From contig DATBRC010000053.1 in the NCBI GenBank assembly GCA_036560485.1, positions 151,381 through 215,380 on the forward strand: a DNA stretch of 64,000 nt, given 5' to 3'. Positions 33,301 through 42,000 of this stretch are shown here, in pieces. Position numbers and translations under genes: made by a program. Source of the stretch: DATBRC01 sp036560485. GTDB lineage: Bacteria > Pseudomonadota > Gammaproteobacteria > Burkholderiales > Burkholderiaceae_D. Numbering within the stretch: the stretch's first letter is position 1; each line of letters begins with the position of its first letter. The notes beneath the pieces were generated by a model, which was not told where the DNA came from, made no database searches, and was given only the letters and a program-made list of their open reading frames with translations.

Positions 33301-36138
33301 TCACACTCCTTGTCGGGCAGTTCCGCCACCGTGGGATTCATCGCATTGCAGGAAGTTGCGCATGCACTCGAGATGCTGTTGCAGTCTTTGGCGCGCAAAC
33401 CTGTGAAATTGTCCGAGAGCGAATTCGATAACCTGGAACATAGCGTCGAACGTTTAAAACTGATGCTGCAAATGTTTGCATTGGGCGAGATGCCGGGTCA
33501 CGAGCCGGAACTGGTAGGAACCCTTGAGCGCATGTTGCAATCCCTCGAATCTCGGGCGAGCGATACAGCGCTTGATTATCATGGTCACGGCAATGCATCC
33601 AATCAAGTGCATATTGAAAAGCCGGTTACAGAACAAAGCATGCAGCCAAAAGTGCCTGCTGTGCCGACTACAACGCAAACTGGAGTGGACGTAGCCTCAG
33701 AATTTGCCGAACCAGTCTTCGCAAATAAAAATGACGCGACAGCAGATCCTGCATTGGTGATCAAGGATGATCTGGATGAGGACCTGTTGCCGGTATTTTT
33801 GGAAGAGGGCGGCGACATGCTGCCTGAGTTGGGGCAGGCACTACGCTCGTGGCAACAAAATACATCCGACGCAACCTACCCACAATCAATTCTGCGCTTG
33901 CTGCACACGTTGAAAGGCAGTGCAAGGATGGCAGGCGCCATGGAATTCGGTCAATTCATGCACGAGCTTGAAACGCGCATGGAACATATCATGCGTCTCG
34001 GGCGGCCGACACCGCAGGCAATGGATGAGTTGCTGGCCCGTCACGACCATGGACTGCAGCTGTTTGAATATTTGCAGAATCCGGAAAGCAAGAAAGCAGC
34101 CCTTGCCTTGGAAAAGGCAAATCAAGAACAACAAGCTGCTAATACGGCAGCACCTGCTCAAGAAGGGGTCGTGATACAAGCGTTGATGCCAACCATCAGC
34201 TCCAATTTTTCTGGTTCTGTATCGGCACCGGCGGCCCAAGCAGCAGCGGCACCGGCAGCCCAAGTGCCTTTGGTGCGTGTACGCGCAGATATTCTCGACC
34301 GCTTGGTCAACCAGGCTGGTGAGGTTTCCATTTCTCGCTCCAAACTCGAGACGGAAGTCGGCACATTACGCAGCTCCCTGTCCGAATTAACGGAGAACGT
34401 CGTGCGCTTGCGCGAGCAATTGCGTGAAATTGAAATGCAAGCTGAAACGCAAATCACATCGCGGATGGCCCATTCAGGCGACCGTGAATTTGATCCGCTT
34501 GAGTTCGACCGCTTTACGCGCTTGCAAGAAATTACACGCATGATGGCTGAAAGCGTGAACGACGTTGGTTCTGTTCAGCAAAATATTACACGCACGGTTG
34601 AAAGCGCGACGAATGACTTGTATACGCAAGCGCGCCTGACCCGCGACCTGCAGCAGGATTTGATGCGGGTGCGCATGGTGCAGTTCGCCAGCATTTCCGA
34701 ACGTCTCTACCGCGTCACACGCCAAGCATCAAAAGAAGTGGATAAGCGGATCAACCTCGATATTCGCGGTAGTGCAGTTGAAATGGACCGTAGCGTGTTG
34801 GAAAAAATGGCTGGCCCGTTTGAGCACTTGCTGCGCAATGCAATCGTGCATGGCATCGAATCGCGTGAAGGGCGCCGCGCCGCCGGCAAGAGCGAGATCG
34901 GTGAATTGCGCGTAGAGATTCGCCAGGAAGGTAATGAGGTTGTTATCCAATTCTCCGATGATGGGCAAGGTTTGAACTTGAACAGAATTCGTGAGAAGGC
35001 CAAGGCAACCGGATTGTTGAGCGACGATCAGGAAGTAAGCGATGCCGAAGTCACCGATATGATTTTCCATCCGGGATTCTCGACTGCGAGCGAGGTTACA
35101 GAGCTGGCAGGACGCGGAATCGGTATGGACGTTGTGCGTTCCGAAGCTGCCGCATTGGGTGGCCGTATCGCGATTACTTCAGAGTCTGGCAAAGGCGCCC
35201 ATTTCACAATTCACTTGCCATTGACCTTGGCCGTTACGCAAGTGGTGCTTTTGTCCACAGGCGGCAGGGTCTACGCCGTACCGTCGGTGCTGGTCGAGCA
35301 AGTGCAGCAGCTTAAAGTCGGTCAGCTCACCTCTGCTTATAACGATGGTTCCGTCACGTGGCAAGGACATCGTGTGCCAATGTATTATCTGTCGACCTTG
35401 TTGGGTGACAAGGATGCAACGGCTGTTGCACAACAATATTCGCCATTAGTTATTTTGAAGAGCGGCAATGATCGCGTGGCAATCCACGTTGACCAGATTC
35501 AGGGTAACCGCGAGGTTGTTATTAAAAACATCGGGCCGCAATTGGCACGCATGATCGGTATCGCCGGCGCGACCGTGTTGGGTTCGGGCGAGATTGTATT
35601 GATTCTGAACCCAGTGCCGTTGGCGCAACGTGCGATACAAGAAAGCATTCGCGCGCCGCGCATCATCCCTTCGGATGCGCCGAGTGATATGGGTGCTGTG
35701 GTTGACATGGTCAGCAGCAAGCCGGTATCACCCGAACCTGTGCAAGGTCTGCGCACACAGCACATCATCATGGTGGTGGACGATTCGCTTACTGTGCGTC
35801 GCGTTACGCAACGTTTGCTGGCGCGTGAAGGCTATCAGGTTGTGTTGGCAAAAGACGGTGTCGATGCATTGGAGCAACTGCAAGCGATTACACCAGACGT
35901 CATGCTGGTCGACATTGAAATGCCGCGGATGGATGGATTTGACTTGACGCGTAACGTACGCGGCGATGAACGGACTCGTCACATACCTATCATCATGATT
36001 ACATCGCGGACAGCTACGAAACATCGTAACTATGCAATGGAATTGGGCGTCAATGAATATCTTGGCAAACCTTACCAGGAAGATGATTTGCTCAAATCCA
36101 TTTCAGGTTTTATCAATAAAACGGTCACGGTAAATTGA
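30355..36138 (+). CDS. chpA: Hybrid CheA-type histidine kinase ChpA/PilL for type IV pili
   Basis: A 1927-residue chemotaxis kinase of the Pil-Chp system. Five Hpt-like sites are visible: H65 (QAHGAL, degenerate), H492 (ILHQIGGG, degenerate), H763 (FHTLKGSGRM), H984 (SHSLSGSSATVGF) and H1184 (LHTLKGSARM). The CheA core has the N-box HLLRNAIVHGIE (about 1491-1502), SDDGQG (1534-1539) and AGRGIGMDVV, then a CheW-like domain. A C-terminal receiver carries the phosphoacceptor D1853 in LVDIEMPRMDG. ATG 30355 is preferred because GAGG lies five bases upstream; a frame opening at 30304 has no such site. P. aeruginosa ChpA is longer. Confidence 0.92.
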   Translation: MTTPSSTLPQGVRDNFDAGSLSWVMVEIREALNRSKSALIDAIPQDDEAQLTGLRLAKTYLHQAHGALQIVDIDGVAIITETVEDLLDRMESGQIKLSQEIAQTIEAAYQALVEYLEELLTGVPHQPVRLFPYYRSLLEVRGAERIHPADLFFPNLAIRPQLPVATSESRNVDYANLRQRYERALLPFLKQTDSAQELANAKVMSAIIANVEGAQTNPQSRSFWWVLHVFADAVKTGQVRNERYVKQLFARINLQIRRLSEGSSSIAERLLRDALFFIARVEHPSDSALQIRSAYQLDGLVPLDYDKKRYGQIDASALAHAKERLSNAKNTWNRITSGDATLVDAFSAEMQGLAGVGAKLGSPSLSKLLLELNGITRHAAPSQGNAGLGLEMATSLLFVENALNHISHLPENFSDMADALSARLLAIVSGETPAESAQWLDDMSREAQQRQTILVLAVEMQASLRQIEKMLDEYFRDPTQRADLTQIGQILHQIGGGLSILDQEDAMRAVQDTQATVQRFAEAAPDAPIEQDEFQRVAQNVGALSFFIETLQLHADGARNRFSFDDKSRIFHAKLLEKKIAHDVAPQYSKVFSASVEARNTDSLSFNTAESKLPSVEDELHDHQQHSAELAISLAAEPDNLSLQDQLKESLEQVRLDATLVDDQDANDRAQAAINLLDKPGFVASQESMADIVAANAHTPASAPTAKAAIAEPVTDEAIDAELLEIFLSEAVEVLDCVKQTLPLSQNEPHNQDHLTTLRRSFHTLKGSGRMVGLFAFGEAAWGIEQVLNLRLSEASGGDANLYALLDKAVEVLSAWVADLQAQGTSACTSPALVAAAERVKAGQAFSYVEEEAPVPANEVSDLADIEAESEAGQDHADLLQADEVNLSDDEMAAFGQEQHAEEIVAEQTQPAPVAEVIDFPEMRSSVQQDDNVKRIGDLEISVPLHNIYMAETDELIRHLALDVAEWRHEPDRPVNIQAVHASHSLSGSSATVGFIALQEVAHALEMLLQSLARKPVKLSESEFDNLEHSVERLKLMLQMFALGEMPGHEPELVGTLERMLQSLESRASDTALDYHGHGNASNQVHIEKPVTEQSMQPKVPAVPTTTQTGVDVASEFAEPVFANKNDATADPALVIKDDLDEDLLPVFLEEGGDMLPELGQALRSWQQNTSDATYPQSILRLLHTLKGSARMAGAMEFGQFMHELETRMEHIMRLGRPTPQAMDELLARHDHGLQLFEYLQNPESKKAALALEKANQEQQAANTAAPAQEGVVIQALMPTISSNFSGSVSAPAAQAAAAPAAQVPLVRVRADILDRLVNQAGEVSISRSKLETEVGTLRSSLSELTENVVRLREQLREIEMQAETQITSRMAHSGDREFDPLEFDRFTRLQEITRMMAESVNDVGSVQQNITRTVESATNDLYTQARLTRDLQQDLMRVRMVQFASISERLYRVTRQASKEVDKRINLDIRGSAVEMDRSVLEKMAGPFEHLLRNAIVHGIESREGRRAAGKSEIGELRVEIRQEGNEVVIQFSDDGQGLNLNRIREKAKATGLLSDDQEVSDAEVTDMIFHPGFSTASEVTELAGRGIGMDVVRSEAAALGGRIAITSESGKGAHFTIHLPLTLAVTQVVLLSTGGRVYAVPSVLVEQVQQLKVGQLTSAYNDGSVTWQGHRVPMYYLSTLLGDKDATAVAQQYSPLVILKSGNDRVAIHVDQIQGNREVVIKNIGPQLARMIGIAGATVLGSGEIVLILNPVPLAQRAIQESIRAPRIIPSDAPSDMGAVVDMVSSKPVSPEPVQGLRTQHIIMVVDDSLTVRRVTQRLLAREGYQVVLAKDGVDALEQLQAITPDVMLVDIEMPRMDGFDLTRNVRGDERTRHIPIIMITSRTATKHRNYAMELGVNEYLGKPYQEDDLLKSISGFINKTVTVN

Positions 36139-36160
36139 TTAAATTACTTGGCTTGAAACA

Positions 36161-36193
36161 AAAATCCGCCTGTAGTCTAGGCGGATTTTTTTT
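36161..36193 (+). terminator. Strong Rho-independent terminator after chpA
   Basis: AAAATCCGCC (36161-36170) pairs with GGCGGATTTT (36180-36189) over 10 bp with a nine-base loop, followed by a T-run through 36193. It closes the pil-chp operon, so chpB and pilK counterparts are not part of it. Confidence 0.9.
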
Positions 36194-36266
36194 GAAGGGA
36201 TTACGATATTTTGTCATTTAGTTGGCAAGAAGGAATGACATAACACTTTAACGTAAAACTGCTAAA

Positions 36267-36941
36267 ATGCGCATTATGGTGAAGCATAGCAAGACCCCCA
36301 CCCCTCCTCGTAAACCTGGCGCAGCTCAGGATAAGCCAGATTTTTCCGATTCTTCCGATCAAAAAGCGGTGCCGGCGTTAAATTTGGCAAATCATTTTTT
36401 GATCGCAATGCCTTCCATGCTTGATCCAGTATTTGGTGGAACCGTGATTTATTTGTGCGAGCACAATGCCAACGGAGCACTTGGGGTCATCATTAACAAG
36501 CCAACCGACATGACGATGGATGTTCTGTTGGACCGGATTGATTTAAAACTAGAAATTGCGCCTAAGCAAGACCAGATGTCCGAGAAGCTTGTCATGTTTG
36601 GCGGTCCGGTACAGGTTGAGCGCGGCTTTGTTCTACATACGCCCGTAGGACAATTCTCCTCAATGATGAAGGTCGCTGAAGACGTAACGCTTACCACCTC
36701 AAAAGATGTACTGGAAGCCGTTGCAGCGGGAAATGGACCTGAACGCGTTCTGGTTACATTAGGCTGCGCAGGTTGGAGTGCCGGCCAGCTGGAAGATGAA
36801 ATATCGCGTAACGGTTGGTTGACCGTGCGTGCGGATTCCTCCATCCTGTTCGACCTTCCTGTTGCTGATCGTTTTGTCGCAGCAATCAAGTTGCTTGGCA
36901 TTGACCCATCAATGCTGGCCGCCGAGGCAGGGCATGCTTGA
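36267..36941 (+). CDS. yqgE: YqgE/AlgH family protein (UPF0301)
   Basis: A 224-residue cytoplasmic protein with the UPF0301 signature: NHFLIAMPSMLDPVFGGTVIYLCEHN, GALGVIINKPTDM, FGGPVQVERGFVLH and LGCAGWSAGQLEDEI. The N-terminal 40 residues are basic and Pro-rich, longer than in E. coli. The start could be ATG 36267 or 36276 because no clear Shine-Dalgarno is present. It overlaps ruvX by eight bases, as is usual for this pair. Its biochemical function is unknown. Confidence 0.88.
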   Translation: MRIMVKHSKTPTPPRKPGAAQDKPDFSDSSDQKAVPALNLANHFLIAMPSMLDPVFGGTVIYLCEHNANGALGVIINKPTDMTMDVLLDRIDLKLEIAPKQDQMSEKLVMFGGPVQVERGFVLHTPVGQFSSMMKVAEDVTLTTSKDVLEAVAAGNGPERVLVTLGCAGWSAGQLEDEISRNGWLTVRADSSILFDLPVADRFVAAIKLLGIDPSMLAAEAGHA

Positions 36942-37353
36942 TGCCGGTGCCGACACCGGATTGGTTCAGACAGTATTGGCTTTCGATTTCGGATTAAAAC
37001 GTATTGGTGTCGCAGTCGGTAATACGCTGTTGAAGCAGGCACAACCGCTCACCATTATTTCAGCAACAACCAATGATGCGAAATTCGCCGCCATCACAGA
37101 ATTGATAGAACAATGGATGCCTGTGCGTTGCATCGTCGGTTTGCCATTCCATCCGGATGGCGCTGAGCACGAGATGACAGTACGTTGCCGGCGCTTTGCC
37201 AACCAGTTGCACGGACGTTTTGGCGTCGAGACAATAACGATAGATGAACGATATTCTTCCGCAGTCATCAAGCATCAGCGTGGGGAATTGGTAGACGATC
37301 AGGCAGCGGCAATCATATTGCAACAATATTTCGATGACTATGCAAACTCCTAA
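36934..37353 (+). CDS. ruvX: RuvX/YqgF Holliday-junction resolvase-like nuclease
   Basis: A 139-residue RNase H-fold protein implicated in pre-16S rRNA 5' processing in E. coli. Visible acidic active-site regions are VLAFDFGLKRIGVAVG, CIVGLPFHPDG, ITIDERYSS and DDQAAAIILQQYF. The start ATG 36934 has GAGG at 36924 and lies inside the end of yqgE; a longer frame to 36829 is rejected. It overlaps pyrR by 20 bases. Confidence 0.92.
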   Translation: MLDAGADTGLVQTVLAFDFGLKRIGVAVGNTLLKQAQPLTIISATTNDAKFAAITELIEQWMPVRCIVGLPFHPDGAEHEMTVRCRRFANQLHGRFGVETITIDERYSSAVIKHQRGELVDDQAAAIILQQYFDDYANS

Positions 37354-37846
37354 ACTCGATGCCGAAGCATTGTATGCGGCACTCTTAAAAGAAATGAAGG
37401 CGGCTTTGTCGCAGACCGAGCATGTCGCGCTGGTTGGTATTTATTCCGGCGGTGCGTGGCTGGCAGAACGTTTGGCAGCCGACCTGCAATTGAAAGAGCG
37501 ACTGGGCTTTATCGACGTGTCATTCTATCGAGACGATTATGCGAAAAAAGGTTTACATGCCGATGTGAAGCCAACGCAAATTTCGTTCGACGTTGATGGT
37601 GCCACGATCGTGCTGGTTGACGATGTGCTATACACAGGACGCACCACGCGTGCAGCCATCAATGAATTGTTTGATTATGGAAGACCCGCCAAGATCATGT
37701 TGGCGACGCTGGTAGATCGCGGTGGGCGCGAATTACCGATCGCTGCGGATTTCGTCTCAGCGACGGTTTCGCTTCCAGTGGACCAGTCGCTTGTCTTGCA
37801 ACGCGCCGATGATGGCCGATTCTCTCTGACGGTGGACCATGCTTAA
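37334..37846 (+). CDS. pyrR: Bifunctional pyrimidine operon regulator/uracil phosphoribosyltransferase PyrR
   Basis: A 170-residue type I phosphoribosyltransferase with the PRPP loop TIVLVDDVLYTGRTTRAA and the SFYRDDY and LVDRGGRELPI segments of PyrR. In Bacillus it binds pyr mRNA; in betaproteobacteria the RNA-binding role is not established and no leader attenuator is visible here because it overlaps ruvX. Start at ATG 37334 or 37340. It overlaps pyrB by eight bases. Confidence 0.92.
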   Translation: MTMQTPKLDAEALYAALLKEMKAALSQTEHVALVGIYSGGAWLAERLAADLQLKERLGFIDVSFYRDDYAKKGLHADVKPTQISFDVDGATIVLVDDVLYTGRTTRAAINELFDYGRPAKIMLATLVDRGGRELPIAADFVSATVSLPVDQSLVLQRADDGRFSLTVDHA

Positions 37847-38798
37847 TCCGCAACTCAATAAAAACGGCGAGCTGCAACATTTGCTGACGATCGAAGGTTT
37901 GCCGAAATCGGTTGTTACACACATTCTCGATACCGCATCATCCTTCGTCAGCATCGGCGACCGTGAAGTGAAAAAAGTACCGCTGATGCGCGGCAAGAGT
38001 GTGTTCAATTTGTTCTTCGAGAATTCAACACGCACACGCACCACGTTCGAAATTGCATCGAAGCGCCTTTCGGCTGACGTCATCAATTTGAATATTTCTG
38101 CATCAAGCGCAAGCAAGGGTGAATCTCTACTCGATACGATCGACAACCTGGCCGCAATGCATGCTGACATGTTCGTGGTGCGTCATGCAGAATCCGGTGC
38201 ACCGTATCTGATTGCCAAACACTTGATCGATACCAAGCAGCCGCATGTCCATGTGGTGAATGCAGGCGATGGCCGCCATGCGCATCCGACGCAAGGCTTG
38301 CTGGACATGTACACGATCCGCCATTACAAAAAAGATTTTTCCAATTTGACGGTTGCAATCGTCGGCGATATTTTACATAGCCGCGTTGCGCGTTCAGACA
38401 TTCATGCATTAACTACATTGGGTGTGCCGGAAATTCGTGCGATCGGCCCGCGTACGCTGTTGCCTAGTGGATTGGAACAAATGGGTGTGCGTGTTTTCAC
38501 CGACATCAATGAGGGATTGAAAGGCGTCGATGTCATCATCATGTTGCGCCTGCAGAATGAACGCATGGGAGGAGCGTTGTTGCCTTCATCGCAAGAATTC
38601 TTCAAGAGTTATGGTTTGACCACAGAACGGCTGGCACTTGCCAAACCCGATGCGATCGTGATGCACCCCGGCCCGATGAATCGTGGTGTGGAAATTGAAT
38701 CGGCAGTGGCGGATGGGGCACAGGCGGTGATCTTGCCGCAGGTAACCTTCGGCATCGCAGTACGTATGGCAGTCATGAGTATATTGGCGGGTAACTAA
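37839..38798 (+). CDS. pyrB: Aspartate carbamoyltransferase catalytic subunit
   Basis: Second step of pyrimidine synthesis, condensing carbamoyl phosphate with aspartate. The 319-residue protein has the carbamoyl-phosphate site FFENSTRTRTTFE, the SKGESLLDTIDNL loop, HAHPTQGLLDMYTI and VMHPGPMNRGVEIE. It belongs with the PyrB type that complexes with a non-catalytic dihydroorotase-like partner, consistent with the next gene. No pyrI is present. Confidence 0.96.
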   Translation: MLNPQLNKNGELQHLLTIEGLPKSVVTHILDTASSFVSIGDREVKKVPLMRGKSVFNLFFENSTRTRTTFEIASKRLSADVINLNISASSASKGESLLDTIDNLAAMHADMFVVRHAESGAPYLIAKHLIDTKQPHVHVVNAGDGRHAHPTQGLLDMYTIRHYKKDFSNLTVAIVGDILHSRVARSDIHALTTLGVPEIRAIGPRTLLPSGLEQMGVRVFTDINEGLKGVDVIIMLRLQNERMGGALLPSSQEFFKSYGLTTERLALAKPDAIVMHPGPMNRGVEIESAVADGAQAVILPQVTFGIAVRMAVMSILAGN

Positions 38799-38802
38799 GA
38801 AA

Positions 38803-40107
38803 ATGAAACTCCACATTAAAAACGGTCACCTGATCGATCCAGCCAATGGTATTGATGCAAAAAAAGATTTGTATATCGCAGCGGGAAAAGTGGCCGGCAT
38901 TGGACAAGCGCCTGCGGATTTCAAGGCTGATAAAACGGTCGATGCCAATGGTTTAACCATCGTGCCTGGATTGGTTGATTTGAGCGCGCGCTTGCGTGAG
39001 CCGGGTTATGAATACAAGGCGACACTCGAATCGGAAATGCAAGCCGCGGTGCAGGGTGGTGTAACGAGCCTGATATGCCCTCCGGATACTGAGCCTGTGT
39101 TGGACGAACCCGGATTGGTCGAGATGCTGAAGCATCGCGCCAAGAACCTGAATCAGGCGCATGTCTATCCATTGGGTGCATTGACAGTCGGATTAAAAGG
39201 CCAGGCACTCACCGAGATGGCGGAACTGACTGACGCTGGTTGTATCGGCTTTTCCCAAGCCGATGAACCGATACTCGATACTAGAGTGTTGTTGCGCGCG
39301 ATGCAGTATGCGCAAACCTTTAACTACACAGTCTGGCTCCGTCCGCAGGATCCGCATGTGGGTCGTGGCGGCATCGCACATAGTGGTGCAGTTGCTTCGC
39401 GTTTAGGTCTATCCAGCGTACCGGTTATGTCGGAGACCATTGCATTGCACACGATTTTCGAGTTGATGCGTGCAACCGGCGCCCGCGTACATCTTTGCCG
39501 TATTTCTTCCGCCGCAGGATTGGAGTTGATACGCAATGCCAAGCGTGAAGGCTTGCCGGTGACATGTGATGTTGGTGTGCACCATGTTCATTTAACGGAT
39601 ATGGATATCGGCTTTTTCGATTCCAACGCACGTGTGACGCCGCCATTCCGCGCGCAACGCGATCGCGATGCGATTCGGACCGCATTGAGCGACGGTACGA
39701 TCGATGCGATTTGTTCTGATCACACACCGGTAGATGACGATGAAAAATTGCTGCCGTTTGGCGAAGCCTCGCCGGGCGCAACAGGTTTGGAATTGTTGCT
39801 TTCGCTGACCTTGAAATGGGTTGAGGATAGCAAGGGTCCATCCCAAGTCTTCGTTGCTAAGGCAATCGCCAAAATCACGGCGGACGCCGCAAAAATAGCT
39901 GGCCTGGCTTCAGGGCAGCTGGCAGTGGGCAGTGTTGCGGATGTCTGCATATTCGACCCGGCAGCACGTTGGACAGTAGAGCCAAAAGCACTCGCCAGCC
40001 AAGGCAAGCACAGCCCGTTCTTGGGATATGAACTGGCAGCACAAGTCAAAATGACCATCGTTGCCGGCCATGTCGCCTATGACCGATCGGCACGCCAACA
40101 CGATTAA
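38803..40107 (+). CDS. Dihydroorotase-like protein PyrC' (probably non-catalytic ATCase partner)
   Basis: A 434-residue amidohydrolase-fold protein four bases after pyrB. The family metal motif D-x-H-x-H-LREPG is here VDLSARLREPG, so both metal-binding histidines are lost. The later H-x-S/T motif is CRISSAAG, which lacks the ligand His. The aspartate region CSDHTPVDDDEK remains. This pattern matches PyrC' of Pseudomonas, an inactive dihydroorotase that builds the PyrB holoenzyme. A true dihydroorotase should be encoded elsewhere in the genome. Confidence 0.85.
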   Translation: MKLHIKNGHLIDPANGIDAKKDLYIAAGKVAGIGQAPADFKADKTVDANGLTIVPGLVDLSARLREPGYEYKATLESEMQAAVQGGVTSLICPPDTEPVLDEPGLVEMLKHRAKNLNQAHVYPLGALTVGLKGQALTEMAELTDAGCIGFSQADEPILDTRVLLRAMQYAQTFNYTVWLRPQDPHVGRGGIAHSGAVASRLGLSSVPVMSETIALHTIFELMRATGARVHLCRISSAAGLELIRNAKREGLPVTCDVGVHHVHLTDMDIGFFDSNARVTPPFRAQRDRDAIRTALSDGTIDAICSDHTPVDDDEKLLPFGEASPGATGLELLLSLTLKWVEDSKGPSQVFVAKAIAKITADAAKIAGLASGQLAVGSVADVCIFDPAARWTVEPKALASQGKHSPFLGYELAAQVKMTIVAGHVAYDRSARQHD

Positions 40108-40129
40108 TATTCAACATTAAAAATTACGC

Positions 40130-40870
40130 ATGATTGTGTTCAAATTGTTGCGCGTATTTGCGCATCTTTTTATTGGCCTGTCGACGTGCGCTGTTGTTTT
40201 TCCACTGGCTAATCGAGCTGGTCGTGAGCGCTGTATCAAGAAATGGTCTATTAAATTACTGAATATCTGTGGTGTGCAGGTTGAGGTCATGCACACCACT
40301 TCTGCGCCTCCCACGCAATGCGCTTTAATCATTGCCAATCACGTGTCGTGGTTAGACATTTTCGTGATGAATTCATTTCACCCTTGTCGTTTCGTCGCCA
40401 AATCGGAGATCCGTGACTGGCCGCTTCTGGGTTGGCTATGTGCCAAAAGCGGCGCAATTTTTATTGCGCGTGGCAGGATTCGAGACGTGCGTAGAATTTT
40501 TGAGGGTTTGGTAGCCAGCATCAAAGCAGGAGAACACGTTGCATTTTTTCCTGAAGGGACCACTGCCGCGCAAGGTGGTTTGCTTCCGTTTCATTCCAAT
40601 TTGTTCGAGGCGGCGATTGATGCGGACGTCCCGATTCAACCATTTGCCATTCGTTATGTTGATGCCGGCGGGCGCTTGCATTCGGTTGTCGATTTTATCG
40701 GCGACATGAGTTTTGCTCAAAGTATGATCGCGATTTTGAAAGTGGGTGGCATCAAGGCGATATTGACACGATTGCCGATTATTGAAACCAAAGGAAGTCA
40801 TCGGCGTGAGTTGGCAGGCGCTGCACGACAGGCAATCGCCGCTGGTTTAGGGCATATCGAAGGTAACTAA
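40130..40870 (+). CDS. plsC: 1-acyl-sn-glycerol-3-phosphate acyltransferase
   Basis: A 246-residue membrane-associated acyltransferase making phosphatidic acid. It has an N-terminal hydrophobic segment, the catalytic NHVSWLD (H-x4-D), the RFVAKSEIRDWPLLGWL block and the FPEGTTA motif that binds the glycerol phosphate. It follows pyrC' after 22 bases and converges with apaH, overlapping it by four bases. Confidence 0.9.
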   Translation: MIVFKLLRVFAHLFIGLSTCAVVFPLANRAGRERCIKKWSIKLLNICGVQVEVMHTTSAPPTQCALIIANHVSWLDIFVMNSFHPCRFVAKSEIRDWPLLGWLCAKSGAIFIARGRIRDVRRIFEGLVASIKAGEHVAFFPEGTTAAQGGLLPFHSNLFEAAIDADVPIQPFAIRYVDAGGRLHSVVDFIGDMSFAQSMIAILKVGGIKAILTRLPIIETKGSHRRELAGAARQAIAAGLGHIEGN

Positions 40871-41685
40871 CCTGGTTGCTGAAACTTTGGGCAATCAACC
40901 TGAATCAACTGACGATTTTCAAGATTGATCGCCGATAGTTTGCCGCCCCATACACAGCCTGTATCCAGTCCAATCAAATTCGGACGTATCACCAGCCCTA
41001 GCGTTGACCAGTGTCCAAACACAACCGTTACGTTTTCTGTTTTGCGGCCGGGGACATCGAACCACGGCATATGCCCAGGCAGATTAGCGTCGCTGCCTTC
41101 CTTGGTCGCAAATTCCATTGTGCCGTCGAGTGTGCAAAAACGGATCCGCGTAAGGGCATTGACGATGCAACGCAGGCGGTCAATTCCAGTCAATGCATCG
41201 TCCCATTTCACAGGGGTATTGCCATACATCTCACGCAGAAAATCAACCCAATGCGGGCCGCGCAATGCCGTCTCGACCTCTTGAGCCAACGCGATGGTTT
41301 GCTCAGCCGTCCATTGCGGCACCACACCGGCATGGACAAATAAATGGCCGTCTTCAAAAAGCGCCAATGGTTGTTGGCGGAGCCAATCCAGCAATTCATT
41401 GCGGTCAGATGCATTTAAAATTTCGGACAGTGTATCGGATTGCTGCGGTTTGCGAATGCCATGTGCAGCAGCAAGCAAATGTAAATCATGATTGCCCAGC
41501 GTGACTCTGGCGCTACCCCCAAGGGAGCGGATATGCTTCAATGTGGCGAGCGACTGCGGACCGCGATTGACTAGATCTCCCAGGAATATAAATGTGGGTT
41601 GTTCTGATGTCGATTCAGCGCGATGAATGACTTCAAGCAGTCGCGGATGACACCCTTGTACATCGCCAATTGCAAAAGTAGTCAT
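40867..41685 (-). CDS. apaH: Bis(5'-nucleosyl)-tetraphosphatase, symmetrical
   Basis: Metallophosphatase that hydrolyses Ap4A to two ADP. The 272-residue protein starts MTTFAIGDVQGCHPRL and shows the GDLVNRGPQSLATL and LGNHDLHLLA metal motifs, with a conserved VHAGVVPQW block. ATG 41685 matches the usual family N-terminus; the frame is open to a GTG at 41712 that would add nine residues. It is convergent with plsC. Confidence 0.93.
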   Translation of the reverse strand: MTTFAIGDVQGCHPRLLEVIHRAESTSEQPTFIFLGDLVNRGPQSLATLKHIRSLGGSARVTLGNHDLHLLAAAHGIRKPQQSDTLSEILNASDRNELLDWLRQQPLALFEDGHLFVHAGVVPQWTAEQTIALAQEVETALRGPHWVDFLREMYGNTPVKWDDALTGIDRLRCIVNALTRIRFCTLDGTMEFATKEGSDANLPGHMPWFDVPGRKTENVTVVFGHWSTLGLVIRPNLIGLDTGCVWGGKLSAINLENRQLIQVDCPKFQQPG

Positions 41686-42000
41686 AGGTTTTGAATTTGG
41701 TGGAATTTTCACAGCGCTTTACTATAACGCACAATGTCAGAACGGTGCTTGAGTAGCAATGAATGGTCAGTAGATAGATTGCGATAACAATAATACGTAC
41801 TATCTGGACTTAATCCGTAGGAAATGCAGGATTTTCATGTTTCCAAAGCATGCACACGCATTTCCCATTTTGCAGCCGGAATAGCCCGAATATTGACCTC
41901 AATCGATTACAATATCAAAGTTTTTCATAGTGCCGGCCCGTAAAGTCGAAAGCAGGGATTGAATGATGAATTACATGAAGAGTATCGAGGAAATTCAAGA
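41686..42000. other. apaH-gmd divergent intergenic region, start of the polysaccharide locus
   Basis: About 315 bases separate the leftward apaH from the rightward gmd. A TTGACC (41893-41898) is a possible -35 but no well-spaced -10 follows. I see no JUMPstart/ops element and no stable palindrome. GAGGA at 41987-41991 is the gmd ribosome site. Confidence 0.4.
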
